A stretch of DNA of 64,000 bases. Source: Pseudomonadales bacterium (lineage in GTDB: Bacteria > Pseudomonadota > Gammaproteobacteria > Pseudomonadales > UBA7239). The DNA lies in the NCBI GenBank assembly GCA_041395665.1, contig JAWLAB010000008.1:1-64000 (forward strand). Reading direction: 5' to 3'. This document shows, in pieces, positions 26,681 through 35,314 of this stretch (the stretch's first letter is position 1; each line of letters starts with the position of its first letter). Position numbers and translations under genes: made by a program. Under the pieces are notes generated by a model, which had not been told where the DNA came from, did not search any database, and was given only the letters and a program-made list of their open reading frames with translations.

Positions 26681-28072
26681 CTATGGCTGAATCACGATAG
26701 AACGAAAGATTGGTTGGCCATCACGGAAAAAGCGAATAGGTTGAATACTCCCAACCTCCATGTCCTTAACAATTTGCTGAAAGCTCTCTGGGCTTGTGAC
26801 ATCGGTAAACCCCAGCTGTACAACAATATCGCCCACACGCAACCCAGCTTTTTCTGCAGCCCCTCCCTGCTGAATAGCGCGAATCCGAACACCGCCCGCA
26901 ATATGCAGCTGTGTTATCTGCAGTCTATCCAGAGTATCAAGCTGCATGCCTAAAACTCCTTTAACGCTACTGCGTTGCGCTTTGCGTGCATAACGATTCG
27001 TCACACGGGCTTGCTTATCGGCCAGCTCACCGACAACAACGCTAATTACCTGCGGGTGCCCATGCCGCATTACCGTCATGTCCACCTTGCTATTAGGCGT
27101 CACCAGCCCCACCAAATGGGGGAGATCTCCTGAGTACAAGATGGGCTTACCAGCGAACCGCGTAATCACATCACCTTCCATAACACCTGCTTGTGCCGCT
27201 GGCCCTGCGGGGTTTACTTGAGCAACGAGCGCTCCCTCCGGTTTACTGAGACCAAAAGACTGAGCCAACTGTCGATCAACCTCCTGAATTGCAACACCCA
27301 GCCAACCTCTCGATACATAACCTGACTCTTTTAATTGTTTGACTACGCTGCGCACAACGCTGGCTGGAATAGCAAATGACAGCCCCATCGAGCCGCCGGA
27401 GCGCGTAAAAATTTGTGAGTTAATTCCCACAACATCGCCAGCCAAATTAAACAAAGGGCCGCCTGAGTTTCCAGGATTAATTGCCACATCAGTTTGAATA
27501 AACGGCACATAATTTTCATTTTCACCATTCGGCAAACTGCGCCCAATGGCGCTGACTATGCCTTGCGAAACGGAATAATCCAGTCCAAATGGCGATCCAA
27601 TCGCCAACACCCACTCGCCAACTTTTAGCGTATCGTTTGCAGCCAAATCCAATGTCGGCAAATTACTGGCATCAATTTTTAATAGCGCAATATCCGAACG
27701 CTCATCGCTACCTATTACTTCTGCATCAAACTCCCGACGATCATTTAGACGAACAATAATTCTATCAGCATCTCTAATCACATGATGGTTAGTGAGAATA
27801 TAACCATCTGCTTCCACAATAAAACCCGAGCCTAATGCCATCGGTTCTGGGATACCTTTTGCTCTAGGCGCTCCCATAAACGCCTGCGGTCTATTTTGTG
27901 AAGTTTCAATTTGAATTTTAACAACCGCCGGCGATGCTTTTTCAACCAACGCAGTAAAATCAGGAAGCTCTACTGCAAAGCTAACCACTGAAAACAAAGA
28001 CATTATCCAAAAATAAATTAACAACCTCATATTGCAAACACTTACACAGTGGTTGCTTTTTTTACTCAGCAT
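26681..28072 (-). CDS. mucD: Periplasmic serine endoprotease MucD (DegP/Do family)
   Basis: This is an envelope quality-control protease of 463 residues. A signal peptide ends near residue 33. The trypsin-like domain has the catalytic triad His (TNHHVIRD), Asp (RSDIALLKI) and Ser (NPGNSGGPLF). Two PDZ domains follow (about 265-355 and 370-460). Sequence and position after the rpoE-rseA pair match Pseudomonas mucD. The ATG at 28072 has GGAGG four bases upstream and is preferred over the internal ATG at 28030. It is likely part of the sigma-E envelope-stress operon. Confidence 0.93.
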   Translation of the reverse strand: MLSKKSNHCVSVCNMRLLIYFWIMSLFSVVSFAVELPDFTALVEKASPAVVKIQIETSQNRPQAFMGAPRAKGIPEPMALGSGFIVEADGYILTNHHVIRDADRIIVRLNDRREFDAEVIGSDERSDIALLKIDASNLPTLDLAANDTLKVGEWVLAIGSPFGLDYSVSQGIVSAIGRSLPNGENENYVPFIQTDVAINPGNSGGPLFNLAGDVVGINSQIFTRSGGSMGLSFAIPASVVRSVVKQLKESGYVSRGWLGVAIQEVDRQLAQSFGLSKPEGALVAQVNPAGPAAQAGVMEGDVITRFAGKPILYSGDLPHLVGLVTPNSKVDMTVMRHGHPQVISVVVGELADKQARVTNRYARKAQRSSVKGVLGMQLDTLDRLQITQLHIAGGVRIRAIQQGGAAEKAGLRVGDIVVQLGFTDVTSPESFQQIVKDMEVGSIQPIRFFRDGQPIFRSIVIQP

Positions 28073-28121
28073 AAAGCCTCCAATACAACACTAGGCTACA
28101 GAGAACTACAGAGTGGGAAAA

Positions 28122-28712
28122 TTACTGACTTGAAAAATTTTGTCTAGATGCTTTGATCAGTGGAGCTCTAGCAGACTCCACATTCATCGACACATTTTTG
28201 AATTGTGCCTTTATCGCTAGATGTGAATTTCGCGCTTCATCAGACTGCGTGAAAATGTTATCAACACCCAAAGCGCTAGGCATACTAGCCAACAACTTTT
28301 GCTCTGAAAATGAATCATGGTGATCAATAACTGGCACATTCCTTGCCAATTGCTGCGCATCACCGGCCTGATGATTCTGTTGCCACTGCGCGCCGACGAC
28401 AACAACCAAGGCCACTGATGCTGCCACCGCGATACGAGAAAAGATTTTTTTATTTCCCTGATTCTTCTGCGTATTGTCCTCATCAATTGCGTGGCGCACG
28501 GCATCCGCGAAGGCGAGAGAACTACCAAAAGAAACTGGTTGTTTTTGAATCACTGCCGAGGCCAAGTGATAGCGCGCCCAACGCTGACGCAGCTCTGCAC
28601 TGTCCGCACATTCGCTCAGCAAACGACGCAATTCCAATTCATGGCTTTCGCCATCCATTGCAGCGGACAAGGATTCTTGAGTGTCAAAAGGAGGTTGGCG
28701 ATCAGCAGGCAT
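28122..28712 (-). CDS. rseA: Anti-sigma-E factor RseA (MucA-like)
   Basis: This is an inner-membrane anti-sigma factor of 196 residues that holds RpoE inactive until envelope stress triggers its proteolysis. The N-terminal cytoplasmic domain (about 1-90) contains ESLSAAMDGESHELELRRLL and the RWARYHLASAVI motif typical of the RseA N-terminal domain. A single membrane segment (IAVAASVALVVVVGA) lies near residues 97-112, with a short periplasmic domain after it. The ATG at 28712 has TGAGG six bases upstream. No rseB/mucB gene follows; mucD comes next after 49 bp. Confidence 0.88.
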   Translation of the reverse strand: MPADRQPPFDTQESLSAAMDGESHELELRRLLSECADSAELRQRWARYHLASAVIQKQPVSFGSSLAFADAVRHAIDEDNTQKNQGNKKIFSRIAVAASVALVVVVGAQWQQNHQAGDAQQLARNVPVIDHHDSFSEQKLLASMPSALGVDNIFTQSDEARNSHLAIKAQFKNVSMNVESARAPLIKASRQNFSSQ

Positions 28713-28823
28713 ACGGCACCTCAATCAGTAGCGTAATTTCTTCTTAGGCAGTTAGTCATATCAACTATTGTTGGGACTTTTGCTGCCGCCATTAGTTCCA
28801 TAGAAGGCTTAATTTTCTTGCGA

Positions 28824-29408
28824 TTAAGTTTCCAACAAAGGCCGAATAGCAATATCCACCGCTTCGCGTGCACGAAAAATACGAGAGCGCACCGTTCCTA
28901 TCGGGCAATCCATAGTCTCTGCAATCTCCTCATAGGACAAACCATCAAACTCTCGCAGCAGCAGCGCTTTGCGCAGTTCTTCTGGCAATGCCGCTAGGGC
29001 TTCTTCGACAACACGATGAAGATCCTGTGTAGCCAGCAGGCTTTCTGGTGTTTCTTCCACACGCAAAAATTCGCTGAAAGCAAAATCTCCTACTTCGTCG
29101 ATATCTACATCAGAAGCGGGTCGACGCTTGCGTGCATCCAAAAAGTTTTTAGCGGTATTCACCGCAATGCGATACAGCCATGTGTAAAACGCGCTATCAC
29201 CTCGAAAGTTTCCAATAGCGCGATAAGCTTTAACGAAAGCTTCTTGCGCCACATCTTCCGCTTCTGCGTGATCTTTGACATAGCGCCGCACCAAGGACAA
29301 CACCTTGTGTTGATACTTGAGTACCAGTAAATCGAAGCTGCGTTTGTCGCCTTTTTGCACCCTAGCGACCAACTGCTCATCAGTATCTCGCGTCACTGGG
29401 CTGGTCAT
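28824..29408 (-). CDS. rpoE: ECF sigma factor RpoE (AlgU/SigE)
   Basis: This is an extracytoplasmic-function sigma factor of 194 residues. Region 2 (about 22-92) includes the core-binding and -10 recognition helix around DVAQEAFVKAYRAIGNFRGDSAFYTWLYRIAVN. Region 4 (about 135-187) includes ALPEELRKALLLREFDGLSYEEIAE and GTVRSRIFRAREA. It is very close to AlgU/RpoE. Its start lies only three bases after the sspB stop, so it is cotranscribed with sspAB or relies on a promoter inside sspB. The rseA gene follows after 111 bp. Confidence 0.95.
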   Translation of the reverse strand: MTSPVTRDTDEQLVARVQKGDKRSFDLLVLKYQHKVLSLVRRYVKDHAEAEDVAQEAFVKAYRAIGNFRGDSAFYTWLYRIAVNTAKNFLDARKRRPASDVDIDEVGDFAFSEFLRVEETPESLLATQDLHRVVEEALAALPEELRKALLLREFDGLSYEEIAETMDCPIGTVRSRIFRAREAVDIAIRPLLET

Positions 29409-29411
29409 GAA

Positions 29412-29807
29412 TCACTTCACTACGCGAAGAGCAGGGCGGCTAGGTACTGGCTTAGGTGTATCTTGGCCGCCACCGTCTGATGGATCTGGATCAGGAATAC
29501 TTTCCGAAGGGAACATCATGCCCTGACCATTTTCACGGGCGTAAATGCCTTGAATGGCATAAATGGGCACATGGATATTTCTTGCCACACCACCAAAGCG
29601 AGCGCTAAAGGTAACGGCATCCTGCCCCATAGCCAAACCCACCACGGCCGAAGGAGAAATATTCAACACAATTTGACCATCCTTGATATGTTCTTGCGGC
29701 ACCATCACGCCCTGCAGCAACGCATCCACAACAAGATGCGGTGTGCAATGATTATCCAGAATCCATTCATGGAGCGCCCGTAAAAGATACGGTTTACTGG
29801 ACAACAT
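29412..29807 (-). CDS. sspB: ClpXP adaptor SspB
   Basis: SspB delivers ssrA-tagged proteins to ClpXP. The 131-residue protein has the conserved N-terminal domain (KPYLLRALHEWILDNHCTPHLVVDA, then ISPSAVVGLAMGQDAVTFSARFGGVARNIHVP). An acidic, proline-rich flexible tail follows, ending RPALRVVK; this is the ClpX-binding motif. It lies eight bases behind sspA. Confidence 0.95.
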   Translation of the reverse strand: MLSSKPYLLRALHEWILDNHCTPHLVVDALLQGVMVPQEHIKDGQIVLNISPSAVVGLAMGQDAVTFSARFGGVARNIHVPIYAIQGIYARENGQGMMFPSESIPDPDPSDGGGQDTPKPVPSRPALRVVK

Positions 29808-29815
29808 GGGAGCTC

Positions 29816-30466
29816 TTATTTCTGCTCTACAGCGCGCTCTGGACGCATTTCCTTTTCCTGTTCAGACAAGCTGGCACGGAAAGCGCGGCGCTTGAACATA
29901 CGATCCATATAATCATGCATCGGTTTTGTTTGCTTATTATTGGGCAGGTCTATTCCCAATGAAGGCAAGCGCCACAAAATAGGCACTAAACAGCAATCCG
30001 CGAGCGTCAATTCATCATTCATAAAATAAGGTTTTTCGTTAAAAATTGGCGCAATCGCAACCAGAGTGTCTTTCAACTCTTTTGCTGCTTTAGTCGCGGA
30101 CGCCTTATCACCTTTTTCAATGGTTTCAATCAACGCACCCCAATCTTTATCCATGCGCTTATGCAGCAAACGCGTCTGAGCGCGCGTTACTGGATAAACG
30201 GGCAACAACGGTGGATGAGGAAAACGCTCATCCAAATATTCCATCATCACCCAAGCGTCATACAGCGCCAATTCGCGATCAACCAATGTGGGCAGGCTGT
30301 TGTACGGGTTATGCTCAGATACTTCCTCTGGAATATCCGATGGACGCGTATCAATAATTTCTACGGTGATGTCTTTTTCGGCCAACACAATGCGTACGCA
30401 GTGGCTAAGATGGCTAGCACCGTCTGAAAACAAAGCCATTGTTGAACGGCGAGTAATGACTGACAT
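29816..30466 (-). CDS. sspA: Stringent starvation protein A (GST-fold, RNA polymerase-associated)
   Basis: SspA has a glutathione-transferase fold but binds RNA polymerase and affects stress and virulence gene expression. The N-terminal thioredoxin-like half (MALFSDGASHLSHCVRIVLAEK, then NPYNSLPTLVDRELALYDAWVMMEYLDERFPHPPLLP) and the helical C-terminal half (ADCCLVPILWRLPSLGI) are typical. The ATG at 30466 has GGAG upstream and gives 216 residues. It lies in the conserved order petC-sspA-sspB. Confidence 0.95.
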   Translation of the reverse strand: MSVITRRSTMALFSDGASHLSHCVRIVLAEKDITVEIIDTRPSDIPEEVSEHNPYNSLPTLVDRELALYDAWVMMEYLDERFPHPPLLPVYPVTRAQTRLLHKRMDKDWGALIETIEKGDKASATKAAKELKDTLVAIAPIFNEKPYFMNDELTLADCCLVPILWRLPSLGIDLPNNKQTKPMHDYMDRMFKRRAFRASLSEQEKEMRPERAVEQK

Positions 30467-30483
30467 AAAAAACACTCCGAGAT

Positions 30484-30511
30484 AAATAAACAAGGGCGAC
30501 TCGCGCCGCCC
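30484..30511 (-). terminator. Possible terminator between petC and sspA
   Basis: On the minus strand a GC-rich hairpin GGGCG...CGCCC (30494-30511) is followed by TTGTTTATTT. It lies beyond the petC stop and 28 bases before the sspA start. The stem is only five base pairs, so it may be a weak attenuator or an accidental dyad. Confidence 0.35.
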
Positions 30512-30569
30512 CTCGATTATGGCTTTCCGTGTTACTAAACTGAGTTTCTCTACTCAATACTTTGAGTAC

Positions 30570-31382
30570 TCAGTGAACATCCTTCCAGTATTCTCTATTG
30601 AGCAGCCATGCGAATACGAAGAATAAGGATACGAAGAACAACGCATAAACACCCATGCGTTGACGCTTCAACGCAGAAGGCTCGCCCGCATAAGCCAAAA
30701 AGCTCACTAAATCGCCAACCGCTTGATCAAACTCAGCGGGTTTCAGTTTACCTTCTTTCTCAACAGTTAGGCGGCCACAAGGGTTCAATGCAGCACCTGT
30801 TTTAGCGTCGACCAAGATTTCTGCACGCGTCAGCGGGTCGCGCTTGATGCCACCGTTTTCTGCATGTACAGGGCCTGGCGCACACTTAGGCATACCTTGT
30901 AATTCCAACATGGCGTGGGGCATACCGACATCTTTGAATACACGGTTATTCACACCGTAAGGGCGCTTGTCATCTTGATAAAAGTTACGCAGGTAGGTGT
31001 ACAACCAATCGACACCCCTAGCGCGAGCCACGAGTGTTAAATCCGGCGGCGCGGCACCAAACCATTTTTTCTGCTCCTTAGCAGGCGCAGCAATGGCCAT
31101 CAAATCACCGATATTGCTTTCGGAAAAATTGAGATTTTGCTGGGCAATCTCATGCGGGATACCTAAATCATCCGCCATACGCTCGTAACGCATATAGGTT
31201 AACGAGTGACAGCCCATGCAATAGTTCACGAAATCTTTTGCGCCGCGTTGCAAAGCCGCCTTGTCGTGCAATGCCGGTTCAAATTTGTCGCATTCAATCG
31301 TACCGCATGATTTTTCACCTTCGCTCGCGAAAGCGAACAATGGCAGCACCCCCAGCGTTAACAAAATAAGTAATTTTTTCAT
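30570..31382 (-). CDS. petC: Cytochrome c1 of the bc1 complex
   Basis: This is a membrane-anchored c-type cytochrome of complex III, passing electrons from the Rieske protein to soluble cytochrome c. A signal peptide ends near residue 19. The haem site is YCMGCHS, and the methionine ligand probably lies in the region around VGMPHAMLE. A C-terminal anchor (GVYALFFVSLFFVFAWLLN) is present. It has 270 residues and is the third gene of petABC, 11 bases after petB. Confidence 0.95.
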   Translation of the reverse strand: MKKLLILLTLGVLPLFAFASEGEKSCGTIECDKFEPALHDKAALQRGAKDFVNYCMGCHSLTYMRYERMADDLGIPHEIAQQNLNFSESNIGDLMAIAAPAKEQKKWFGAAPPDLTLVARARGVDWLYTYLRNFYQDDKRPYGVNNRVFKDVGMPHAMLELQGMPKCAPGPVHAENGGIKRDPLTRAEILVDAKTGAALNPCGRLTVEKEGKLKPAEFDQAVGDLVSFLAYAGEPSALKRQRMGVYALFFVSLFFVFAWLLNREYWKDVH

Positions 31383-31393
31383 CGCATCACTCC

Positions 31394-32683
31394 TTATTTC
31401 ATCGTAACGCGGTCTGGCTCAGGTTTTGTTTTCTCGATTGATGTATAAATCGGCATCAATACGAAGAAAGCAAAATAAACCACCGTCAGATACTGGGACA
31501 TATCATTGTTTTCCAACCACGAAATTTTGTGGTGCAACAAATTACCCAAGAAATAGCCACCTGCAGGAATAGCACCCAAGTAGCCCAAAGTTACAAATGA
31601 AATAGCCAATGAGTAGAGGGCAATTTTGGTCAAACAACCTTTGTAACGCCAAGATTTCACTTTACTGCGATCCAACCAAGGCAGAACAAACATGATGGCA
31701 ATCGCCGCAGCCATCACCACAAAACCCCAGAATTTTGACGACAAACCGAACCACTCTAGCGTAGTAGCACGCAACATGGCGTAGAACGGCGTGTAGTACC
31801 ACACAGGTGCGATATGCGCAGGAGTTTTCAAATTGTTGGCGATTTCAAAGTTAGCGTATTCGAGAAAATATCCACCCATCTCCGGCATAAAAAAGAGAAT
31901 GAAGCAGAACACAAACAAAAATACAGCAATGCCCACCAAGTCATGCACGGTGTAGTACGGATGAAAAGGAATGCCATCCAGCGGCTTGCCGTTTGCACCT
32001 TTCTTTTTCTTGATTTCAATGCCGTCTGGGTTGTTAGAACCCACTTCGTGCAATGCCAATAAGTGCAGCACGACCAACATCACCAAAATCAATGGAATCG
32101 CAACAACATGCAGCGCAAAGAAACGGTTGAGCGTGATGCCGGAAATCAAGAAATCACCGCGCACCCACTGCACGATGCTGTCACCAACCACAGGAATCGC
32201 GCCGAACAATGAAACGATTACCTGCGCGCCCCAATAAGACATCTGACCCCATGGCAACACATAGCCCATGAAGCCTTCAGCCATCAGGCAGAGGTAGATC
32301 AACATACCGAACAACCACACCAATTCGCGCGGTTTTTTGTACGATCCGTACAACAAGCCACGGAACATATGCAGATAAACCACAGCAAAAAATGCAGAAG
32401 CGCCGGTCGAGTGCATGTAACGGATGATCCAACCGTAGTCCACATCGCGCATGATGTATTCAACAGAAGCAAATGCACCTTCTGCAGTAGGCGTGTACGA
32501 CATCGTCAACCAAATACCGGTCAGCAACTGGTTGACCAGCACCAACAGCGACAGCACACCAAAGAAATACCAAAAGTTAAAATTCTTAGGCGCGTAGTAC
32601 TGACCCATGTGGGTGTTCCATGCACGCATGATAGGTAGACGCGCATCTACCCAATCTCGCAAACCAATCAGCCAAGAAGTCAT
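31394..32683 (-). CDS. petB: Cytochrome b of the bc1 complex
   Basis: This is the di-haem quinol-oxidising membrane subunit of complex III, 429 residues with about eight membrane helices. Paired haem-ligand histidines are visible in the second helix (RYMHSTGASAFFAVVYLHMFRG) and in the fourth (FFALHVVAIPLILVMLVVLHLLALHEVGSNNPDG). The Qo-site motif PEW is replaced locally by the region around TPAHIAPVWYYTPFYAMLRA, as in proteobacterial long cytochrome b. It overlaps petA by four bases. Confidence 0.96.
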   Translation of the reverse strand: MTSWLIGLRDWVDARLPIMRAWNTHMGQYYAPKNFNFWYFFGVLSLLVLVNQLLTGIWLTMSYTPTAEGAFASVEYIMRDVDYGWIIRYMHSTGASAFFAVVYLHMFRGLLYGSYKKPRELVWLFGMLIYLCLMAEGFMGYVLPWGQMSYWGAQVIVSLFGAIPVVGDSIVQWVRGDFLISGITLNRFFALHVVAIPLILVMLVVLHLLALHEVGSNNPDGIEIKKKKGANGKPLDGIPFHPYYTVHDLVGIAVFLFVFCFILFFMPEMGGYFLEYANFEIANNLKTPAHIAPVWYYTPFYAMLRATTLEWFGLSSKFWGFVVMAAAIAIMFVLPWLDRSKVKSWRYKGCLTKIALYSLAISFVTLGYLGAIPAGGYFLGNLLHHKISWLENNDMSQYLTVVYFAFFVLMPIYTSIEKTKPEPDRVTMK

Positions 32684-33276
32684 GCGGCCTCCTTCTGGTC
32701 TTCGCCAATCACAATGATGTTGTCGCTATCGAAACGATAGGCGGGGATGGACAAATTGGTTGGCGCAGGCACATTGGCCAGCACTCGACCAGCCAAATCA
32801 AATTTAGAGCCGTGGCAAGGGCAGAAAAAGCCACCCACCCAATCTTTACCCAAATCTTCTGGAGCTAACTCTGGGCGAAATTTTGGTGCACAACCCAAGT
32901 GCGTGCAGAGGCCTACCACCACAAACACGGTGTCTTTAATGGAGCGGTGTTCGTTTTTGCAGTACGCCGGCTGCTCTGACTTCAAGGACTCAGGATCCTT
33001 CAACTGGCTATTTAGCTTTGCCAAATCAGCCACCATGGTCTGCGTTCGGCGCACAACATAGACAGGCTTTCCTTGCCACTCAAAAGAGGCCATCTGCCCT
33101 TCTTCTAATTTGCTGATATTGGCCTTAACTGGTGCGCCCGCCGATTTGGCTTTCGCACTAGGATTCCAAGATCCGACAAAAGGGGTAGCGACAAAACCCG
33201 CTCCAGCAACGCCGACACCAGTGGTGGCAACGGTAAGGAAGCGGCGCCGCGCGTGGTTTACACCGTCATTACTCAT
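32680..33276 (-). CDS. petA: Rieske iron-sulfur subunit of the bc1 complex
   Basis: This is a 198-residue periplasmic-facing [2Fe-2S] protein. A Tat-type start (NHARRRFLTVATTGVG) forms the membrane anchor. The cluster ligands are in CTHLGCAP and CPCHGSKFD. It is the first gene of petABC; a good sigma-70 type promoter and a short dyad lie in its leader. Confidence 0.96.
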   Translation of the reverse strand: MSNDGVNHARRRFLTVATTGVGVAGAGFVATPFVGSWNPSAKAKSAGAPVKANISKLEEGQMASFEWQGKPVYVVRRTQTMVADLAKLNSQLKDPESLKSEQPAYCKNEHRSIKDTVFVVVGLCTHLGCAPKFRPELAPEDLGKDWVGGFFCPCHGSKFDLAGRVLANVPAPTNLSIPAYRFDSDNIIVIGEDQKEAA

Positions 33277-33307
33277 GACGCTTTTCTCCCATCACTGCTA
33301 GACGCAT

Positions 33308-33391
33308 CTCTGTAAATCACAGAGCCTCTGAGGTTTAAAAATGACCCGAAAAATTCGAGCGGTATTATGCCAGACTGACCGCTCAAGGCAA
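33308..33391 (-). promoter_or_regulatory. petABC promoter and leader dyad
   Basis: On the minus strand a -35 TTGCCT (33386-33391) and a -10 CATAAT (33364-33369) are separated by 16 bp. The predicted transcript starts near 33357. Its leader carries the dyad CTCTGT-GATTT-ACAGAG (33308-33324), which could be a hairpin or an operator. Promoter quality is good; the dyad's role is unknown. Confidence 0.55.
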
Positions 33392-33435
33392 GAAAGCATC
33401 GCCCAATCAATCGCAACCCGTTGTATTGCTTGGAA

Positions 33436-33470
33436 ACAAAAACGCCCGAACCACTGACGAGATTCGGGCG
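33436..33470 (-). terminator. Terminator of the rplM-rpsI operon
   Basis: On the minus strand CGCCCGAA and TTCGGGCG form an 8-bp stem around a 12-base loop and are followed by TTTTTG. It lies just beyond the rpsI stop and upstream of the petA promoter, and separates the two operons. Confidence 0.75.
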
Positions 33471-33492
33471 CAATGACAAAACAAGAAAAAAA

Positions 33493-33897
33493 TTAACGCT
33501 TGGAGTACTGTGGACGCTTACGCGCTTTGCGCAAGCCAACTTTCTTACGCTCCACTTCACGCGAATCGCGCGTCACATAACCCGCCGCACGCAATGCGCC
33601 GCGCAAGCTTTCGTCGTATTCCATCAAGGCACGAGTAATGCCGTGACGAATAGCACCCGCTTGGCCAAAGCTGCCACCGCCAGCGACTGTGATTTTCAGA
33701 TCCAGCTTCTGATCCAAGCCCGTCAGCACCAAAGGCTGACGCACGATCATGCGCGCCACTTCACGACCGAAATAATTTTCCAGTGCGCGATCGTTGATAG
33801 TGATGTTACCGTTGCCCGCTTTGATAAAGACGCGAGCGGTCGCAGTTTTACGGCGACCTGTTCCATAATTTTGCTTTACTGCTTGCTGAACAGCCAT
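33493..33897 (-). CDS. rpsI: Ribosomal protein S9 (uS9)
   Basis: This is a small-subunit ribosomal protein of 134 residues with the conserved start YGTGRRKTATARVFIK, the middle GQAGAIRHGITRAL and the C-terminal tail ending RKRPQYSKR, which reaches the P-site tRNA. It follows rplM by nine bases in the universal rplM-rpsI order. Confidence 0.98.
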   Translation of the reverse strand: MAVQQAVKQNYGTGRRKTATARVFIKAGNGNITINDRALENYFGREVARMIVRQPLVLTGLDQKLDLKITVAGGGSFGQAGAIRHGITRALMEYDESLRGALRAAGYVTRDSREVERKKVGLRKARKRPQYSKR

Positions 33898-33906
33898 ATC
33901 TGCCTC

Positions 33907-34335
33907 TTACAGTGAAAGAACTTGTGGCTGTTGGGCACTGTGTGGGTGCTCTTGGCCAGCATAGACTTTGAGTTTTTTGAACATTGCACGACCCAATGGG
34001 CCGCGTGGCAACATACCTTTTACTGCCAATTCAATGACGCGCTCTGGCGCACGATCAATCAACTTTTCAAAAGTGATTTCTTTCAAACCGCCGGGGAAGT
34101 TACTGTGGCTGTAGTAAACCTTGTCTTTGTTCTTGGCGCCAGTTACACGCACTTTTTCTGCATTAACCACAACAATAAAGTCGCCGGTATCGCAATGCGG
34201 GGTAAATTCAGGCTTGTGCTTGCCGCGCAGACGACGAGCTAGCTCTGCCGCCAAACGGCCCAGAACCAAATTATCGGCATCTACTACATACCAGTCGTGT
34301 TGTGCTGTCTGCGCATTGGCGCTGATCGTCTTCAT
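33907..34335 (-). CDS. rplM: Ribosomal protein L13 (uL13)
   Basis: This is a large-subunit ribosomal protein of 142 residues. It shows DWYVVDADNLVLGRLAAELA at the start, GDFIVVVNAEKVRVTG, and the signature around MLPRGPLGRAMFKKLKVYAG near the end. It leads the operon with rpsI and is preceded by a strong promoter. Confidence 0.98.
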   Translation of the reverse strand: MKTISANAQTAQHDWYVVDADNLVLGRLAAELARRLRGKHKPEFTPHCDTGDFIVVVNAEKVRVTGAKNKDKVYYSHSNFPGGLKEITFEKLIDRAPERVIELAVKGMLPRGPLGRAMFKKLKVYAGQEHPHSAQQPQVLSL

Positions 34336-34376
34336 TTCTGTCCTGCTCTTGGTCAGTGGCTGGATTTGGGGGGCGA

Positions 34377-34405
34377 ATTGTAGTGACCACCCCTTCGCAT
34401 TTCAA
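34377..34405 (-). promoter_or_regulatory. Sigma-70 promoter of rplM-rpsI
   Basis: On the minus strand TTGAAA (34400-34405) and TACAAT (34377-34382) are spaced by exactly 17 bp, and the leader before the rplM ATG is short (about 35 bases). This is a near-consensus vegetative promoter, as expected for ribosomal protein genes. Confidence 0.75.
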
Positions 34406-34436
34406 GCAATAAATTATCTTTTCTTAGGTGTTTATT

Positions 34437-35309
34437 TCAGAGAGATTCTTTCCAAAACCAATACTGTCGACTGAAATCCCAGCCGCCTACCTCACCCTCT
34501 TTCCTTGCTCTACCGTCTTTTTCCAGCTTGAGCAGGTGCGCCCACAAAGACACTTTAGCAATCGGGTGCAGGCTCGGATCAACATCGCTGTAAACCACCG
34601 ATACCAAGGCATCAATAGTAGAAGCCGCCCCCATCGAACGCAGCGCATCCACCACTTTCCCTTCGCGTTGCAAGCGATGAGCAATTAAGCCATCAATCAC
34701 CTCGATAGGATTCAACATCGCATCACCATGCCCAGGCAGTAAAGATTGCAGGGAATAGTTTTTAAGAATAGACAAAGATTGCAGGTAATCCGCCATATCA
34801 CCCGCAGGTGGCACGATCACTACGGTGGAGCCTTCCATAATGTGATCACCAGTAAAAACCGCACCCTCTTCTCGCAATAAATAGCAGAAATGGTTGGAGA
34901 CATGTCCTGGCGTGGCCATCGCTTCTAATGTGAAGCCCTCGCCTTCGATTAAATCACCGTGATGGATATCGCGATCAGCTACAAAGCTGGCGTCTTGCTG
35001 CTCATCATTGGGCAACACAGCACCTACCAAAGCAGCACCGGTGCGCTCCGCCAAAATTTTCGCTGCGGGAGAATGATCAGGGTGCGTGTGCGTGACAACA
35101 ATCCAGCGCACCGCTGTATCGCCGACGGCATTCAGAATTGCTTGGATATGTGACGAATCCGCTGGCCCTGGATCCAAAATGGCAAGTTCCTTATCGCCAA
35201 TCAAATAGCAATTGGTGCCCGCGCCCGCGAGCATGCTGGGGTTGTTGGCAGTCAGCCGCCTCACCAAGGGCGACAACTGCACCAACTCGCCCGAATTCAC
35301 GCGCGCCAC
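34437..35309 (-). CDS. MBL-fold metallo-hydrolase (LACTB2/glyoxalase II-like)
   Basis: This is a 290-residue metallo-beta-lactamase-fold hydrolase. The metal site appears as THTHPDHS (about 73-80), then GHVSNHF, and TGDHIMEG. A winged-helix-like C-terminal tail (about 220-290) is typical of the LACTB2 subgroup, whose human member is a ribonuclease; other relatives are thioesterases. The real substrate is unknown. The start is a GTG at 35309, five bases after the fabV stop, so it is cotranscribed with fabV. Confidence 0.82.
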   Translation of the reverse strand: MARVNSGELVQLSPLVRRLTANNPSMLAGAGTNCYLIGDKELAILDPGPADSSHIQAILNAVGDTAVRWIVVTHTHPDHSPAAKILAERTGAALVGAVLPNDEQQDASFVADRDIHHGDLIEGEGFTLEAMATPGHVSNHFCYLLREEGAVFTGDHIMEGSTVVIVPPAGDMADYLQSLSILKNYSLQSLLPGHGDAMLNPIEVIDGLIAHRLQREGKVVDALRSMGAASTIDALVSVVYSDVDPSLHPIAKVSLWAHLLKLEKDGRARKEGEVGGWDFSRQYWFWKESL

Positions 35310-35314
35310 AACAA

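Noticed and set aside
33421..33915. 164-codon open frame on the plus strand
   Set aside because: It is antisense to rpsI and its terminator; the encoded sequence has no recognisable features and S9 is certain on the other strand.
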